A program made the position numbers and the translations under genes. A DNA stretch of 64,000 nucleotides, from NCBI GenBank assembly GCA_009699205.1, contig WLOP01000006.1, forward strand, positions 1 through 64,000. The letters are read 5' to 3'. Source of the DNA: Actinomycetota bacterium. GTDB lineage: Bacteria; Actinomycetota; Actinomycetes; Nanopelagicales; Nanopelagicaceae. Under the pieces are notes generated by a model. The model saw only the letters and a program-made list of their open reading frames with translations. It ran no database searches and was not told where the DNA came from. Below, piece by piece: positions 39,741-50,697 of this stretch (positions are counted from its first letter, which is position 1; every line of letters begins with the position of its first letter).

Positions 39741-41479
39741 CACAACTCCTGTGAATCCCAGTCGGGGGCAAGACCACGGGCAATCATGATCTCGTCATTG
39801 GAAGTTCCTGCAGCAACCATTGGCCAAACCATTGCATCGCGAAAAACGCTAAAGTCAACGATTACTGGTTGGTCGTTAATTGAATTAGCTTTCTTGATTG
39901 TCGCATCGACATCTTCGGTGCGATCACAGCGAAGTCCCACACAGCCCATCGCCTCTGCCAATTTAACAAAATCTGGAATGCGCTTGGAGTGAAGCGAGGT
40001 ATTTGAATAACGACCTTCGTAGAACATGGTTTGCCATTGACGAACCATTCCGAGGCTTTCGTTATTGATAATTGCAACTTTGATAGGAATGTTATTGAGT
40101 GCACATGTAGTTAACTCTTGGTTGGTCATCTGAAAACAACCATCCCCATCGATTGCCCAAACTGTTGTATCAGGTGCTCCAACTTTGGCGCCCATCGCAG
40201 CAGGAACTGCATAACCCATGGTTCCTAGCCCGCCCGAGTTCAACCATGTACGTGGTTTTTCGTATCGGACAAATTGCGAAGCCCACATCTGGTGTTGTCC
40301 AACTCCTGCAACATAAATTGCATCGGGGCCCGTGATGGCACCAATACGCTCGATGACATACTGAGGTGAAACTGAACCATCTTCAGGGTGGTTGTATCCC
40401 AACGGGTAGGTACTGCGGAGCGAGAACATCTGTCGCAACCAGGCAGTTAAATCGGGCTTAGATTTTTTGAATTCTGCTTGAACTGCAGGGATAAGCGCCT
40501 TGATGGTCTCCATTAAATCGCCAACTACTGGAACGTCGGCAAAGCGATTCTTTCCGATTTCGGCAGGATCAATATCGGCGTGAATAACTTTGGCATGAAC
40601 AGCAAAAGAAGAAAGTTTTCCAGTTACTCGGTCATCAAAGCGAGCGCCAAGAGTGATGAGCAAATCACTCTTTTGCAAAGCAGTAACCGCTGCAACTGTT
40701 CCGTGCATGCCGGGCATTCCAAGATGAAGTTGATGGCTATCTGGGAAAGCTCCACGGGCCATGAGCGTTGTAACAACTGGTGCACCAACGAGTTCTGCTA
40801 GTTGCATCAACTCTTTATGCGCATTTGCCTTTATGGCTCCGCCACCAACATAGAAGACTGGTTTTGATGATTGCGCAATAAGCGCTGCGGCATCACGAAT
40901 AGATTGATCGCTCGGCTTAGTCTGTGGTTTGTACCCGGCAAGTTGAATGTTCTTCGGATAGTCGAAAGTTGTCATTGCTTGCAAGGCATCCTTAGCGATA
41001 TCCACTAAAACGGGTCCTGGGCGACCTGTACTAGCAATATAGAAAGCTTCGGCAATTGCGCGAGGGATATCTGCAGGGTTAGTGATCAAGTAATTATGTT
41101 TCGTAATTGGCATCGTTACGCCGCGGATATCAGCTTCCTGAAATGCATCGGTGCCGATTGCAGCAGAAGGAACTTGACCGGTAATTGCAACCATCGGAAC
41201 GGAATCCATCTGAGCATCGGCAAGTGGAGTAACAAGGTTTGTTGCACCTGGGCCCGACGTCGCAATGCAAACTCCCGTGCGACCAGTTGCTTGGGCATAA
41301 CCCGTTGCCGCATGTCCTGCACCTTGCTCATGTCGAACCAAAATATGACGGATCTTCGAATCAAAGATTGGGTCATAGGCTGGAAGAATTGCGCCACCAG
41401 GGATTCCAAACATCACATCAACGCCTGCTGCTTCTAACGACTTGACCAGGCTAGCCGCCCCCGTCATCTCTTTGCTCAT
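39740..41479 (-). CDS. ilvB: Acetolactate synthase large subunit
   Basis: 579 residues. Thiamine diphosphate enzyme making acetolactate (Val, Leu) or acetohydroxybutyrate (Ile). N-terminal Pyr domain with the catalytic Glu in [14 protein letters not shown] (about 49-62), central FAD/ThDP-fold domain, and C-terminal ThDP motif from [14 protein letters not shown] to the [12 protein letters not shown] region (about 441-475). GMHGTVAAV and RFDDRVTGK are further AHAS marks. A strong AAGGAGG site precedes the ATG by about 6 bases. First gene of the ilvBNC-serA-leuB-ilvE-cimA operon and controlled by an upstream attenuator. Confidence 0.98.
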
Positions 41480-41533
41480 CTCTTCCTCCTTCCCTTTCTA
41501 TTTTCTTTGGATTCTAATTTGCCCCAGTAATGC

Positions 41534-41559
41534 AAAAACCCTCAGTAGGTAACTGAGGG
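41534..41559 (-). terminator. ilvB attenuator terminator
   Basis: On the minus strand CCCTCAGT-TACCT-ACTGAGGG forms an 8-bp stem with a 5-nt loop and is followed by TTTTT (41534-41538). It lies between the leader peptide and the ilvB Shine-Dalgarno, the expected place for an attenuator. Intrinsic terminator geometry is canonical. Confidence 0.88.
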
Positions 41560-41561
41560 CG

Positions 41562-41592
41562 GCTCGCGATCAAATGGTGCTAGATCGCGAGC
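41562..41592 (-). promoter_or_regulatory. Leader hairpin upstream of the ilvB terminator
   Basis: Perfect 10-bp inverted repeat GCTCGCGATC / GATCGCGAGC (plus-strand coordinates 41562-41571 and 41583-41592) with an 11-nt loop that holds the leader stop codon. The upstream RNA arm coincides with leader codons 9-12. Its formation would depend on ribosome position, so it is the natural pause or protector stem of the attenuator. I could not find the competing antiterminator by eye. Confidence 0.7.
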
Positions 41593-41618
41593 TCGTGAAT
41601 CACTACGGATGAAATCAT
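41580..41618 (-). CDS. ilvB leader peptide (12 aa)
   Basis: Small open frame reading MISSVVIHELAI then TAG: six of twelve residues are Ile, Val or Leu, including a Val-Val-Ile run at codons 5-7. It lies directly in front of the attenuator hairpins. The ATG coincides with the start of transcription predicted from the promoter at 41625-41654, so it may be leaderless, a common mode in actinobacteria. Ribosome stalling at these codons when branched-chain aminoacyl-tRNAs are scarce would control ilvB, as described for ilvBNC of Corynebacterium glutamicum. Confidence 0.75.
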   Translation of the reverse strand: MISSVVIHELAI

Positions 41619-41624
41619 CTGCCT

Positions 41625-41654
41625 ATTCTCCAACTTTTGAGCCTGCACCGTCAA
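41625..41654 (-). promoter_or_regulatory. Promoter of the ilvB operon
   Basis: Minus-strand TTGACG (-35, 41649-41654), 18-bp spacer, GAGAAT (-10, 41625-41630). The -35 matches sigma-A consensus in five of six positions. Predicted start about 41618, at the leader peptide ATG. Confidence 0.6.
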
Positions 41655-41659
41655 CCCTT

Positions 41660-41675
41660 TGAGATTGCAATCTCA
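41660..41675. promoter_or_regulatory. 16-bp perfect palindrome upstream of the ilvB promoter
   Basis: TGAGATTGCAATCTCA is a perfect 16-bp palindrome 5 bp upstream of the -35 box of the ilvB promoter and 24 bp past the ilvD stop. It has no loop and no following T-run, so it is not a terminator. Location suggests a dimeric regulator, acting as activator if it binds just upstream of -35. Confidence 0.65.
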
Positions 41676-41698
41676 TAATCTGGGCAGCCTTGAGGGGG

Positions 41699-43372
41699 CT
41701 AATCGCAGACTGCGCCCTTACTGGCCGACCCCACGAGCTTGGCATATTTTGCCAAAACCCCTCGCGTGTATTTATGTGCGATTGGTTCAAAACCAACGTG
41801 GCGCCTGGCTAACTCTGCTTCATCAACTAACAGGTCCAATGTGCGATCGATGGTATTAATTCGAATTCGGTCCCCATCGCGGACAAATGCAATCGGACCT
41901 CCTTCGGAAGCCTCCGGTGCGACGTGGCCAACGCATAAGCCAGTTGTTCCACCGCTAAAACGTCCATCAGTTAAAAGCAGCACCGACTTACCCAGTCCTG
42001 CACCTTTAATCGCGCCGGTAATCATCAACATCTCGCGCATTCCAGGTCCACCCTTGGGCCCTTCATAACGAATAACAACAACATCGCCGGCTTGAATCGT
42101 TCCATTTTCAAGGGCATCCATCGCTGCTTGTTCGCGTTCAAAAACTCGGGCTGGACCTTCAAATAAATCAACACCAACCCCTGCAGTTTTCGATACCGCG
42201 CCTTCTGGAGCAAGTGACCCGTTAAGAATTGTTATGCCACCACCAAGTGAGAGCGGCTTGGAAATTGCATGCAAAATATCGCCATCAACATCAGGGGGTG
42301 CGATATCTGCCAAGTTCTCGGCCATTGTTTTGCCGGTGACCGTCAAACAATCACCATGAAGCAAGCCCGCATCCAGTAGCGCCTTGAGAACTACAGGGAC
42401 TCCCCCGACGCGATCCATATCGCTCATGACAAACCGACCGAATGGTTTGAGGTCTCCTAATAAAGGAACTTTCGAACCGATGCGATGGAAGTCATCCAAA
42501 GTTAAATCAACGCGTGCTTCGTGGGCGATAGCCAGTAGGTGTAAAACTGCATTAGTTGATCCACCCAGCGCCATCACTGCCGTGATTGCATTCTCAAAAG
42601 CGCGCTTGGTCAAAATATCGCGAGTAGTTATTCCTTGGCGGATAAGTTCGACAACAGCTGCACCCGCTTGCACTGAGTAAGCATCGCGACGTCGATCAAC
42701 GGCAGGTGGCGCGGCGGATCCTGGAAGAGATAAACCAATGGCTTCGCCTACCGTGGCCATTGTGTTGGCTGTATACATGCCACCACAAGCACCTTCACCT
42801 GGGCAAATGGCACGCTCAATTTTGTCGACCTGCTCCTGCGAAATCAATCCACGAGCGCATGCACCAACGGCTTCAAATGCATCAATGATCGTGACATCTT
42901 TACCATCAACTTGACCGGGCAAAGTTGATCCGGCATATACAAAAACACTTGCGACATCTATTCGGGCCGCAGCCATCATCATGCCAGGCAGAGATTTATC
43001 GCATCCAGCAAAGGTAACCATTCCATCAAGGCGTTCGGCCTGCATCACCGTCTCAACAGAATCTGCAATAACTTCGCGCGAGACCAAAGAGAAATGCATT
43101 CCTTCATGCCCCATAGAAATGCCATCGGAAACTGAGATAGTTCCAAATTGCATCGGGAATCCGCCGGCATCAATCACACCTTGGCGCGATGCTGTTGCTA
43201 AGCGCGCTAGCGAGAGATTGCAGGGGGTGATTTCGTTCCATGATGAGACGATGCCAATTTGCGGCTTAACCCAATCATCATCACCCATACCAACTGCACG
43301 TAACATTCCGCGAGCAGGAGCGCGCTCCATACCGTCCGTAACAAGACCAGACCGTGGCTTCATGATGCTCAT
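41699..43372 (-). CDS. ilvD: Dihydroxy-acid dehydratase
   Basis: 557 residues from the ATG at 43372 ([14 protein letters not shown]), the start that aligns with the family; an ATG at 43411 would add 13 unlike residues. Fe-S dehydratase converting dihydroxy acids to 2-oxoisovalerate and 2-oxo-3-methylvalerate. Cluster cysteines lie in [11 protein letters not shown] (about 123) and [12 protein letters not shown] (about 196), and a third Cys in the N-terminal [24 protein letters not shown] and the C-terminal [20 protein letters not shown] are typical. It is separated from ilvB by a new promoter and attenuator, so it is likely a separate or partly readthrough-linked unit. Confidence 0.96.
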   Translation of the reverse strand: MSIMKPRSGLVTDGMERAPARGMLRAVGMGDDDWVKPQIGIVSSWNEITPCNLSLARLATASRQGVIDAGGFPMQFGTISVSDGISMGHEGMHFSLVSREVIADSVETVMQAERLDGMVTFAGCDKSLPGMMMAAARIDVASVFVYAGSTLPGQVDGKDVTIIDAFEAVGACARGLISQEQVDKIERAICPGEGACGGMYTANTMATVGEAIGLSLPGSAAPPAVDRRRDAYSVQAGAAVVELIRQGITTRDILTKRAFENAITAVMALGGSTNAVLHLLAIAHEARVDLTLDDFHRIGSKVPLLGDLKPFGRFVMSDMDRVGGVPVVLKALLDAGLLHGDCLTVTGKTMAENLADIAPPDVDGDILHAISKPLSLGGGITILNGSLAPEGAVSKTAGVGVDLFEGPARVFEREQAAMDALENGTIQAGDVVVIRYEGPKGGPGMREMLMITGAIKGAGLGKSVLLLTDGRFSGGTTGLCVGHVAPEASEGGPIAFVRDGDRIRINTIDRTLDLLVDEAELARRHVGFEPIAHKYTRGVLAKYAKLVGSASKGAVCD

Positions 43373-43479
43373 GGCGCTAATCGTAAAGGTTTCAAGATGC
43401 ACTTGTCGCATCCATTGCTACCCTTAGGGCCTGCAAGATTTCCACTTGTCAACAACAGATCACCGAATGAGGTTCTAAC

Positions 43480-44943
43480 GTGCTCAAGAACGCCCAAAAC
43501 GAAGGTTTAGACCCAAACCGCTGGCGCACGCTCTTTGTGGTGGCAATTTCTCAGTTGATGGTCGTTCTTGATTCCTCCATTGTAAATATCGCAATTCCAA
43601 GCGCCAAAATTGACCTTGGAATTTCAGATGCCAACCAACAATGGGTTATCACTGCATATACCTTGGCATTTGGTTCGCTCCTTCTTCTCGGTGGTCGCGT
43701 CGGCGATTACATGGGACGTAAGAAGATTTTTATGGTGGGCCTTGTTGGATTTGCTGGAGCTTCCGCTCTGGGTGGAATCGCATCAACCCAACACTTGCTC
43801 TTTGCAGCACGTGCACTACAAGGTGTTTTCGGTGCGCTCCTTGCACCTGCAGCGCTAGCGATCATCAGCGTTACTTTCACAGTTCCTAAAGAGCGAGCAA
43901 AAGCTTTTGGCGTTATAGGTGCAATCTCAGGTGGAGGGGCTGCAATTGGTCTGATTCTTGGCGGAACGCTCACAGAATATTTCTCATGGCGCTGGTGTTT
44001 AGGTGTAAACGTTCCAATCGCAGGTATAGCTGCAACATTGGCTTACTTTTACGTCCATGAATCGAAAGCATCTGGCAATAACACATATGACATCCCTGGA
44101 GTACTCACCGCAACAGCAGGTCTCTTCTCATTAACTTATGGATTCAACCAAGCCGCTACTCATGGCTGGGGCGATGGACACACGCTTGGTTTTCTCGCCG
44201 CGGCAGTATTGCTACTGATTGCATTTGTAAGAATTGAACAGCGTGTCGCCAATCCATTGATGCCACTTCGAGTTGTGACAGAACGCAACCGCGGAGGTTC
44301 TTATCTTGGCTCACTTATCGTTGGTGCGGGACTTTTCTCTATGTTTCTATTCCTTGGTCTTTATCTCCAAGTAATCCTTGGATACTCCCCACTTAAATCT
44401 GGTTTTGCATTCTTACCATTTACCGCTGGCATCATTGTTTTTGCAGGAATTGCATCAGTACTTCTTCCTCGCGTCGGGCCCAAGCCATTGATGATTCCAG
44501 GACTAATAGCTGCCGGCGTAGGGCTACTGCTCTTAACCCGAATCACGCCAGAAACTTCTTATATAACCCACGTATTACCGGCACTATTAATCATGTCAAG
44601 TGGAATGGCCCTTGTCTTTATTCCACTTACTACAACCTCACTTCATGCCGTCAGCAATCATGACACGGGAGTGGCTAGCGCAATGATCAATACAAGCCAA
44701 CAAATCGGTGGCTCACTGGGAACTGCGCTACTTAATACTGTTGCAGCCACTGCTACGACCACATACATAGCTAGCCATGGTTCTATGGGCGATCGCGTAC
44801 AACCATTTGGAATGACTCATGGCTTTACCGTTGCATTCACTTTCAGCGCTCTACTGCTTTTTGCAGGTGCGGTAGTTCTAGCGCTCTTCATCAATATCGG
44901 TAAAGAAGCCGTTGTTGAAACAGAGGGAGCGCTAGTTCATTAA
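43480..44943 (+). CDS. MFS efflux transporter, DHA2 family (14 TM)
   Basis: 487 residues, GTG start. Major facilitator of the DHA2 drug:H+ antiporter type, with about 14 predicted TM segments. Motif D1-like [17 protein letters not shown] (about residues 26-42), motif [15 protein letters not shown] (about 71-84) and motif C-like [16 protein letters not shown] (about 147-162) are visible. Likely exports a toxic compound or metabolite; substrate unknown. Divergent from ilvD with 107 bases between starts; no regulator gene is adjacent. Its stop overlaps convergent gatB by 4 bases. Confidence 0.88.
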   Translation: MLKNAQNEGLDPNRWRTLFVVAISQLMVVLDSSIVNIAIPSAKIDLGISDANQQWVITAYTLAFGSLLLLGGRVGDYMGRKKIFMVGLVGFAGASALGGIASTQHLLFAARALQGVFGALLAPAALAIISVTFTVPKERAKAFGVIGAISGGGAAIGLILGGTLTEYFSWRWCLGVNVPIAGIAATLAYFYVHESKASGNNTYDIPGVLTATAGLFSLTYGFNQAATHGWGDGHTLGFLAAAVLLLIAFVRIEQRVANPLMPLRVVTERNRGGSYLGSLIVGAGLFSMFLFLGLYLQVILGYSPLKSGFAFLPFTAGIIVFAGIASVLLPRVGPKPLMIPGLIAAGVGLLLLTRITPETSYITHVLPALLIMSSGMALVFIPLTTTSLHAVSNHDTGVASAMINTSQQIGGSLGTALLNTVAATATTTYIASHGSMGDRVQPFGMTHGFTVAFTFSALLLFAGAVVLALFINIGKEAVVETEGALVH

Positions 44944-46448
44944 CTAGTTGGTTGACCTAAATGACCAAGTAACAGTTCGCGTACTCGGGCAGCATCGGCC
45001 TGTCCCTTGGTCTCCTTCATGACGGCTCCGATTAATGCACCGGCAGCTGGAATGTGGCCGTTACGAATTTTCTCTGCAGTTTCTGGTTGCTCAGCAATTG
45101 CTCGTTCTATGGCCGCCATTAAGGCTGACTCATCGGATACAACTTTGAGACCACGCGCATCAATAACTTTCTGTGGCGAGCCTTCGCCTGCAATTACCCC
45201 TTCGACAACTTGGCGAGCTAACTTATCCGTTAGTTCACCTTCTGCTACAAGAGCAACGATTTGAGCAACATCAGTTGGAGTGATTGACAATTCCGAAATG
45301 GCGCAGAACTTTTCGTTAGCGATACGCGAAATTTCGCCGAGCCACCATCCGCGCGCACGTGTGGGATCTGCCCCTAAATTAACTGTTGCTTCAACAAGAT
45401 CTAGAGCATCTGCATTAAGCATCGCTGCCATCTCTTTATCTGGCACTCCCCAGGCATCTTGCAACCTCTTGCGTCGAATCGAAGGATGTTCAGGTAACGA
45501 TGCACGAAGTTTTTCAATCCATGCTGCATCAGGTGCCACCGGGACCAGATCAGGTTCTGGAAAATAGCGATAATCCTCAGCTTGTTCTTTAGAGCGTCCA
45601 GAACGGGTAAGCCCTGTGTCCTCTTGGAAGTGACGAGTCTCTTGGACAACGCGTTCGCCCTTATTGAGAAGTTCGGCGTGACGAATCATCTCGCCTCGCA
45701 CAGCACGTTCAATAGACCGAAGCGAGTTTACGTTCTTGGTTTCGCTCCGTGTTCCGAGCTTCTCTGCGCCAATCAAGCGGAGTGAAACGTTGGCATCGCA
45801 TCGCAAAGAACCTTGCTCCATGCGAACGTCGCTGACGCCAAGTGATTGCAAAATATCTCGAAGTGCTGCTACATACGCCTTTGCAACCTCCGGGGCATAT
45901 CGACCTGTACCAGGAACAATCTTGGTAACAATCTCAACTAAAGGAATTCCTGCTCGGTTGTAATCAAGGAGTGAATAATCAGCACCGTGGATGCGGCCCG
46001 TTGCGCCACCCACGTGTAATGACTTGCCAGTGTCCTCTTCCATATGTACGCGCTCAATTTCAACGCGGAATTTCTTGACACCTTCATCTGTGTCGATCTC
46101 AACATCGAGGTAACCATTAACGCAAATAGGTTCGTCGTACTGTGAAATCTGAAAATTCTTTGGCATATCGGGATAGAAATAATTCTTACGAGAAAAGCGG
46201 CTAAAAGGCGTTATAGAACAATTGAGAGCAAGGCCAATCAGAATTGATGACTCAATAGCTTTTTCGTTAACAACTGGAAGAGCGCCAGGCATTCCAAGGC
46301 ATACTGGACAAGTTTGTGTGTTTGGTTCACCGCCAAAAATAGTGCTGCAAGCGCAGAACATCTTCGAAGCGGTATTTAGCTCGACGTGAACTTCGAGGCC
46401 CAATACTGGTTCGTACTTTGCAATCACATCATCGTATGTAAGACTCAT
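44940..46448 (-). CDS. gatB: Asp/Glu-tRNA amidotransferase subunit B
   Basis: 502 residues. GatB phosphorylates and accepts ammonia to amidate Glu-tRNA-Gln and Asp-tRNA-Asn. The cradle domain starts [15 protein letters not shown] (about 11-25), with the zinc cysteines in [11 protein letters not shown] and [13 protein letters not shown], then [17 protein letters not shown] (about 87-103). The C-terminal YqeY-like helical tail (about 410-495) binds tRNA. Start overlaps the gatA stop by 4 bases. Implies the organism lacks a GlnRS and/or AsnRS, as many actinobacteria do. Confidence 0.97.
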   Translation of the reverse strand: MSLTYDDVIAKYEPVLGLEVHVELNTASKMFCACSTIFGGEPNTQTCPVCLGMPGALPVVNEKAIESSILIGLALNCSITPFSRFSRKNYFYPDMPKNFQISQYDEPICVNGYLDVEIDTDEGVKKFRVEIERVHMEEDTGKSLHVGGATGRIHGADYSLLDYNRAGIPLVEIVTKIVPGTGRYAPEVAKAYVAALRDILQSLGVSDVRMEQGSLRCDANVSLRLIGAEKLGTRSETKNVNSLRSIERAVRGEMIRHAELLNKGERVVQETRHFQEDTGLTRSGRSKEQAEDYRYFPEPDLVPVAPDAAWIEKLRASLPEHPSIRRKRLQDAWGVPDKEMAAMLNADALDLVEATVNLGADPTRARGWWLGEISRIANEKFCAISELSITPTDVAQIVALVAEGELTDKLARQVVEGVIAGEGSPQKVIDARGLKVVSDESALMAAIERAIAEQPETAEKIRNGHIPAAGALIGAVMKETKGQADAARVRELLLGHLGQPTS

Positions 46449-47941
46449 TTGCCACCCGCTAGCGCTGGAATCTTAGAGAGCAGTGGCGCTCCCCATTGTG
46501 TAAGCAATGCAGCTTCAAGGGCTGCACCCACTTGATACATACGTTGGTCTTGCATAGCTGGTGCCATGATCTGGAATCCAACCGGCAGGTTATCCTCTGG
46601 CGCTAAACCACACGGCAAACTCATGCCGCCAATTCCAGCCATGTTCACTGGGATCGTCGCGATGTCATTGAGATACATAGCAAGCGGGTCATTCGCTTTC
46701 TCGCCAATCTTAAATGCCGTTGTCGGGCACGTGGGAGAAACTAAAACATCAGCAGATGTAAAAGCTTTAGTAAAATCTTCCATAATCAACGTGCGAACTT
46801 TCTGCGCACTTCCGTAGTAAGCATCAAAATAACCAGAAGAGAGAGCATAAGTTCCAAGAATGATACGACGCTTTACTTCGCGACCGAATCCAACTTCACG
46901 GGTTAAATTCATTACTGATTCGGCAGATGCGCCATCTTCATCTCCGACACGAATGCCATAACGCATGGCATCAAATCGTGCGAGGTTAGATGAACATTCG
47001 CTGGGTGCGATTAAATAATAGGCAGCAAGGGCATATTCAAAGTTAGGGCAAGAAACTTCGACGATTTCAGCTCCGGCTTTAGCTAAGAGTTCGAGGGATT
47101 CTTCAAAGCGAGATCTCACACCTGGTTGATAACCCTCGCCATTGAGTTCCTTGACGAAACCAATCTTCATTCCTTTAACGTCACCGTTTTTAGCAGCTTG
47201 AACAACCTGAGGAACTGGTGCATTGATGCTTGTGGCATCTTTAGGATCATGGCCGGCAATAATTTCGTGGAGCAACGCTGCATCTAAAACAGTTCGCGCG
47301 CATGGACCGGCTTGATCCAAGCTTGAAGAGAATGCAACTAAGCCATAACGCGAAACTCCGCCATACGTTGGCTTCACGCCTACAGTGCCTGTGACAGCGG
47401 CAGGTTGACGAATAGATCCACCTGTATCGGTACCAATTGCAAGCGGAGCTTCAAATGCTGCAAGGGAAGCTGATGAACCTCCCCCGGAACCACCAGGAAT
47501 ACGTGTGAGATCCCAAGGATTATGAGTGGGACCGTAGGCAGAATTTTCAGTCGATGAACCCATTGCAAATTCATCCATGTTTGTTTTACCTAAAATAACA
47601 ATTCCAGCTGATTTTAAATTTGATACAACCGTTGAGTCGTACGGTGGGCGCCAACCTTCAAGAATCTTAGAACCACACGTTGTTGGAACTCCTTTTTGAA
47701 CCATGACATCTTTAAGTGCCAATGGAACTCCAGCGAGTGGTCCCAATTTTTCACCACGCGCACGAGAGTCATCGACACCCTTTGCTTGTGCAAGTGCGCC
47801 CTCGGTATCTACATAAAGAAATGCGTGAACTTCCTTATCAACTGCGCCTATGCGATCTAGGTGCGCCTGAGTAAGTGCAACAGAAGTCGTGTCACCTGAT
47901 TGCAAAGCTGCAGCCATCTCATGCGCTGAACGAGTAATCAT
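46445..47941 (-). CDS. gatA: Asp/Glu-tRNA amidotransferase subunit A
   Basis: 498 residues. Glutaminase subunit of the amidase-signature family, feeding ammonia to GatB. Catalytic Ser-cisSer-Lys triad: Lys in [12 protein letters not shown] (about residue 77), and the two serines in the GGSSASLA to [12 protein letters not shown] segment (about 151-177). [17 protein letters not shown] and the C-terminal GGMSLPCGL segment fit. Overlaps gatC and gatB by 4 bases each, a compact gatCAB operon. Confidence 0.97.
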   Translation of the reverse strand: MITRSAHEMAAALQSGDTTSVALTQAHLDRIGAVDKEVHAFLYVDTEGALAQAKGVDDSRARGEKLGPLAGVPLALKDVMVQKGVPTTCGSKILEGWRPPYDSTVVSNLKSAGIVILGKTNMDEFAMGSSTENSAYGPTHNPWDLTRIPGGSGGGSSASLAAFEAPLAIGTDTGGSIRQPAAVTGTVGVKPTYGGVSRYGLVAFSSSLDQAGPCARTVLDAALLHEIIAGHDPKDATSINAPVPQVVQAAKNGDVKGMKIGFVKELNGEGYQPGVRSRFEESLELLAKAGAEIVEVSCPNFEYALAAYYLIAPSECSSNLARFDAMRYGIRVGDEDGASAESVMNLTREVGFGREVKRRIILGTYALSSGYFDAYYGSAQKVRTLIMEDFTKAFTSADVLVSPTCPTTAFKIGEKANDPLAMYLNDIATIPVNMAGIGGMSLPCGLAPEDNLPVGFQIMAPAMQDQRMYQVGAALEAALLTQWGAPLLSKIPALAGGK

Positions 47942-48237
47942 GCTTCTTCCCCCAAAATTTGAGGAACGCGGAAGCGCCCCTCTTCTTGAGCGGGGGCCCC
48001 TGAAAGTGCTTCGTCAGGGGAAAGGCTCGGACGAACTACATCTGGACGCGTCACATTGTTGATAGGAATCGGATGTGACGTTGGTTTGATATCGGCAGTG
48101 GCAACTTCTTGCACCCGAGCTACTGCGGTAAGGATGACATCCATTTCAGTTGCTAGATGATCAAGTTCTTCATCTGTCATATCTATACGCGCAAGGCGGG
48201 CAAGGTTTGCGACATCACTTCGCGAAAGGGTGCTCAT
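47938..48237 (-). CDS. gatC: Asp/Glu-tRNA amidotransferase subunit C
   Basis: 99 residues, standard size. Small belt subunit that stabilises GatA-GatB. Signature [29 protein letters not shown] at residues about 9-37 and [19 protein letters not shown] at about 64-82, with RFRVPQIL at the end. Ten bases after proA on the same strand; cotranscription with proA is likely. Confidence 0.94.
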   Translation of the reverse strand: MSTLSRSDVANLARLARIDMTDEELDHLATEMDVILTAVARVQEVATADIKPTSHPIPINNVTRPDVVRPSLSPDEALSGAPAQEEGRFRVPQILGEEA

Positions 48238-48247
48238 GCGGGTAAGT

Positions 48248-49495
48248 CTACTGGCGAATCTGACCTGTTCCGGTCACGATCCAAGTGGTCGTCACCATCG
48301 CTTCAAGACCCATAGGGCCGCGAGCATGGAGCTTCTGATTGGAAATTCCAATCTCAGCCCCAAAACCCATCTGTTCTCCATCGGTAAATCTCGTTGATGC
48401 ATTGACCATTACTGCTGCGCAATCCGAGAGGGCGATAAAACGATCTGCTTGTTCTTGCGACTGGGTAACAATCGCCTCAGTGTGATTAGTTCCGTAGGTG
48501 CCAATATGTTCAATTGCTGCCTCTAGGGAATCGACAACGCCAACATTGATTTCGAGTGCTCCATACTCCGTTGACCAATTGGAACTTTCAGCTAAATCGA
48601 CGGGAATATCAGTGCTCCGAGCAATCTCTTGAGTCCTCTGATCAACATGAAAAATAACTCCAGACTTTGCCAAGGCGCTCAAAGCGTGAGGTATGAATTC
48701 ATTAGCGACACTTCTGTGTACCAAAAGTGTCTCGGCAGCATTACAAACGCTTGGCCGCTGCACTTTAGAATTTACAACTATCTGAAGAGCTTTTTCAAGA
48801 TCTGCAAACTCATCTACATATACATGGCACACACCCGCACCGGTTTCGATGGTTGGCACCTTCGCCTCATCGACAACCATTCGTATGAGGGCAGCACTAC
48901 CTCGAGGGATGACTAAGTCAACTTTGCCGCGAGCATTTAACAAAGCTCGCACATTTTCGCGATCATCTGAAGGCACTAGCTGAATTACGTCTTGTGAAAT
49001 TTTCGTCCGCGATAACGCCTCGCGCATAATCGACACTAGTTTTGCATTGCTCTGCGCCGCACTAGATGATCCACGGAGTAAAGCAGCATTTCCAGACATC
49101 AATAAAATTGCTGCAGCATCTACAGTGACATTTGGTCGAGCCTCATAAATCATTCCGACTACCCCAAATGGAACGGTAACCTGCTTAAGGTGCAATCCAT
49201 TGGGCAGGGTGGATTCCCTCAAAGTAACTCCCAGCGGATCCCCTAAATTGGCTACTTGACGAACGCCGTCAACAATTGCGTTCACTCGCTCTTCTGTAAG
49301 TAACAACCGATCGGAACCAGCATCAGAAGCCATATCAATCGCATTGGCTTCCAAAATCTCGGTGTTACGCGAAGCAATTTCATCAGCGATGGCAAGCAGC
49401 GCACTCCGGCGCTCACTCGCGGATGCAACTTTCAAAGAACGAGTGGCAACCCTTGCGCGAAGAGCTAACTGCGCGACGAGTTCAACGGAATCCAT
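48248..49495 (-). CDS. proA: Gamma-glutamyl phosphate reductase
   Basis: 415 residues. NADPH-dependent reduction of glutamyl-5-phosphate to the semialdehyde in proline synthesis. ALDH-like fold: VPFGVVGMIYEARPNVTVDAAAILL (in part about 110-135), KVDLVIPRGSAALIRMV, the catalytic Cys in QRPSVCNAAETLLV (about 248-261) and the C-terminal FGAEIGISNQKLHARGPMGLEA. Usually adjacent to proB; here a serine hydrolase gene on the other strand lies between them. Confidence 0.97.
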   Translation of the reverse strand: MDSVELVAQLALRARVATRSLKVASASERRSALLAIADEIASRNTEILEANAIDMASDAGSDRLLLTEERVNAIVDGVRQVANLGDPLGVTLRESTLPNGLHLKQVTVPFGVVGMIYEARPNVTVDAAAILLMSGNAALLRGSSSAAQSNAKLVSIMREALSRTKISQDVIQLVPSDDRENVRALLNARGKVDLVIPRGSAALIRMVVDEAKVPTIETGAGVCHVYVDEFADLEKALQIVVNSKVQRPSVCNAAETLLVHRSVANEFIPHALSALAKSGVIFHVDQRTQEIARSTDIPVDLAESSNWSTEYGALEINVGVVDSLEAAIEHIGTYGTNHTEAIVTQSQEQADRFIALSDCAAVMVNASTRFTDGEQMGFGAEIGISNQKLHARGPMGLEAMVTTTWIVTGTGQIRQ

Positions 49496-49527
49496 AGGCA
49501 GAGCCTATAGGGGGTTACTCTGAGCGC

Positions 49528-50697
49528 GTGCGCACATTAATTAAAGCTCTTCGCAACATAGTTCTATTCCTTCTCACCTTCTACATCCTCTTATTTAGCG
49601 TTACTCGCGTGATCCATTACCCAGAACCCATTGCAGCAATTCGACTGGGTCTGGCACCCGCTTCGAAAACTCCCACTCTCATGCCTTTCCATACGATAGC
49701 TCCAGCGACAAACACGATCCCATGGGCAACAGGGTCGGAGGCGCCACCAACGTCTGTGCAATGGGGCAAAGAGAGCATCACTTTCCAGAAATTCCTAAGT
49801 ACAACAAATAGCAACGCCTTACTGGTTATTCGCGATGGCGTGATTACTTACGAATGGTACAAAGAAGGAGTGACTGCGCATACGCAACTTCCTTCCTACT
49901 CGGTTGCAAAAACAATGACTTCGTTGATGATTGGCCAATTAATTGCTCAAGGTAAGATTTCCGAAGGCGATACTTTTGTAAAATATTTCCCAGAATATGC
50001 TGACGGGACCAGCTTTGACAAAGTAACTATAAAAAGTTTGCTCGATATGCAAGCGGGCGTCGGTGTATCCGATAATTACCCAACCGGCCCATCAGGTTGG
50101 GGCGTAGCGATTGCGCAGATGTACGCCACTACCGACTTGAATTTCTTCCTACTCCACAACCGAAAAATGAGTTGGGATCCAGGAACTAAATCTGAGTATC
50201 GAAGCGTTGACACGCAGTTGCTCGGATTCATCATCCAAAAAGTTACTGGCATGAAAGTTGCCGATTACTTCAGCCAAAATATCTGGCAACCAATCGGCGC
50301 TGAAGATAGCGCCTTCTGGAACGTTGACCATGTCGGAGGATTAGAAAAAACTTTCTGCTGCTTCAACGCTACCGCCCGAGATTATGCCCGTGTGGGCGCT
50401 CTCATACTTAACAATGGTGCAAGCAAAGTTGCGAGCAAGAACATCATCGATGCCAAATGGATGGCGCGCCTTATGACACCGGTAACTGTCCTAGATCACA
50501 ACTGGGGTTATGGCGCACAAATCTGGCATCCATTCGATGGAACTTCGATGATGTTGGGGCTACATGGACAATATATTTTGATTCAACCGAGCACTCATAC
50601 AGTGATCGTAAAACTCAGCGATGAGCCAACTGATAACGGTATCTTTGAAGAATTAACTGCTGCGGTTTTGCATGATTGGGCGCTACAGCAGAACTAG
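49528..50697 (+). CDS. Membrane-anchored serine hydrolase (class C beta-lactamase fold)
   Basis: 389 residues, GTG start. A single N-terminal hydrophobic segment (about 10-28, NIVLFLLTFYILLF) probably anchors it outside the membrane. The SxxK active site is in YSVAKTMTSLMIGQLI (Ser about 125, Lys about 128), followed by YRSVDTQLLG (Tyr of a YxS/N motif, about 225) and a C-terminal GLHGQYILIQPS in place of KTG. Family members include beta-lactamases, D-aminopeptidases and esterases, so function is not resolved. Two adjacent Cys (FCCFNATARDY) are notable. It sits between proA (divergent) and proB (convergent, 15-base overlap). Confidence 0.8.
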   Translation: MRTLIKALRNIVLFLLTFYILLFSVTRVIHYPEPIAAIRLGLAPASKTPTLMPFHTIAPATNTIPWATGSEAPPTSVQWGKESITFQKFLSTTNSNALLVIRDGVITYEWYKEGVTAHTQLPSYSVAKTMTSLMIGQLIAQGKISEGDTFVKYFPEYADGTSFDKVTIKSLLDMQAGVGVSDNYPTGPSGWGVAIAQMYATTDLNFFLLHNRKMSWDPGTKSEYRSVDTQLLGFIIQKVTGMKVADYFSQNIWQPIGAEDSAFWNVDHVGGLEKTFCCFNATARDYARVGALILNNGASKVASKNIIDAKWMARLMTPVTVLDHNWGYGAQIWHPFDGTSMMLGLHGQYILIQPSTHTVIVKLSDEPTDNGIFEELTAAVLHDWALQQN

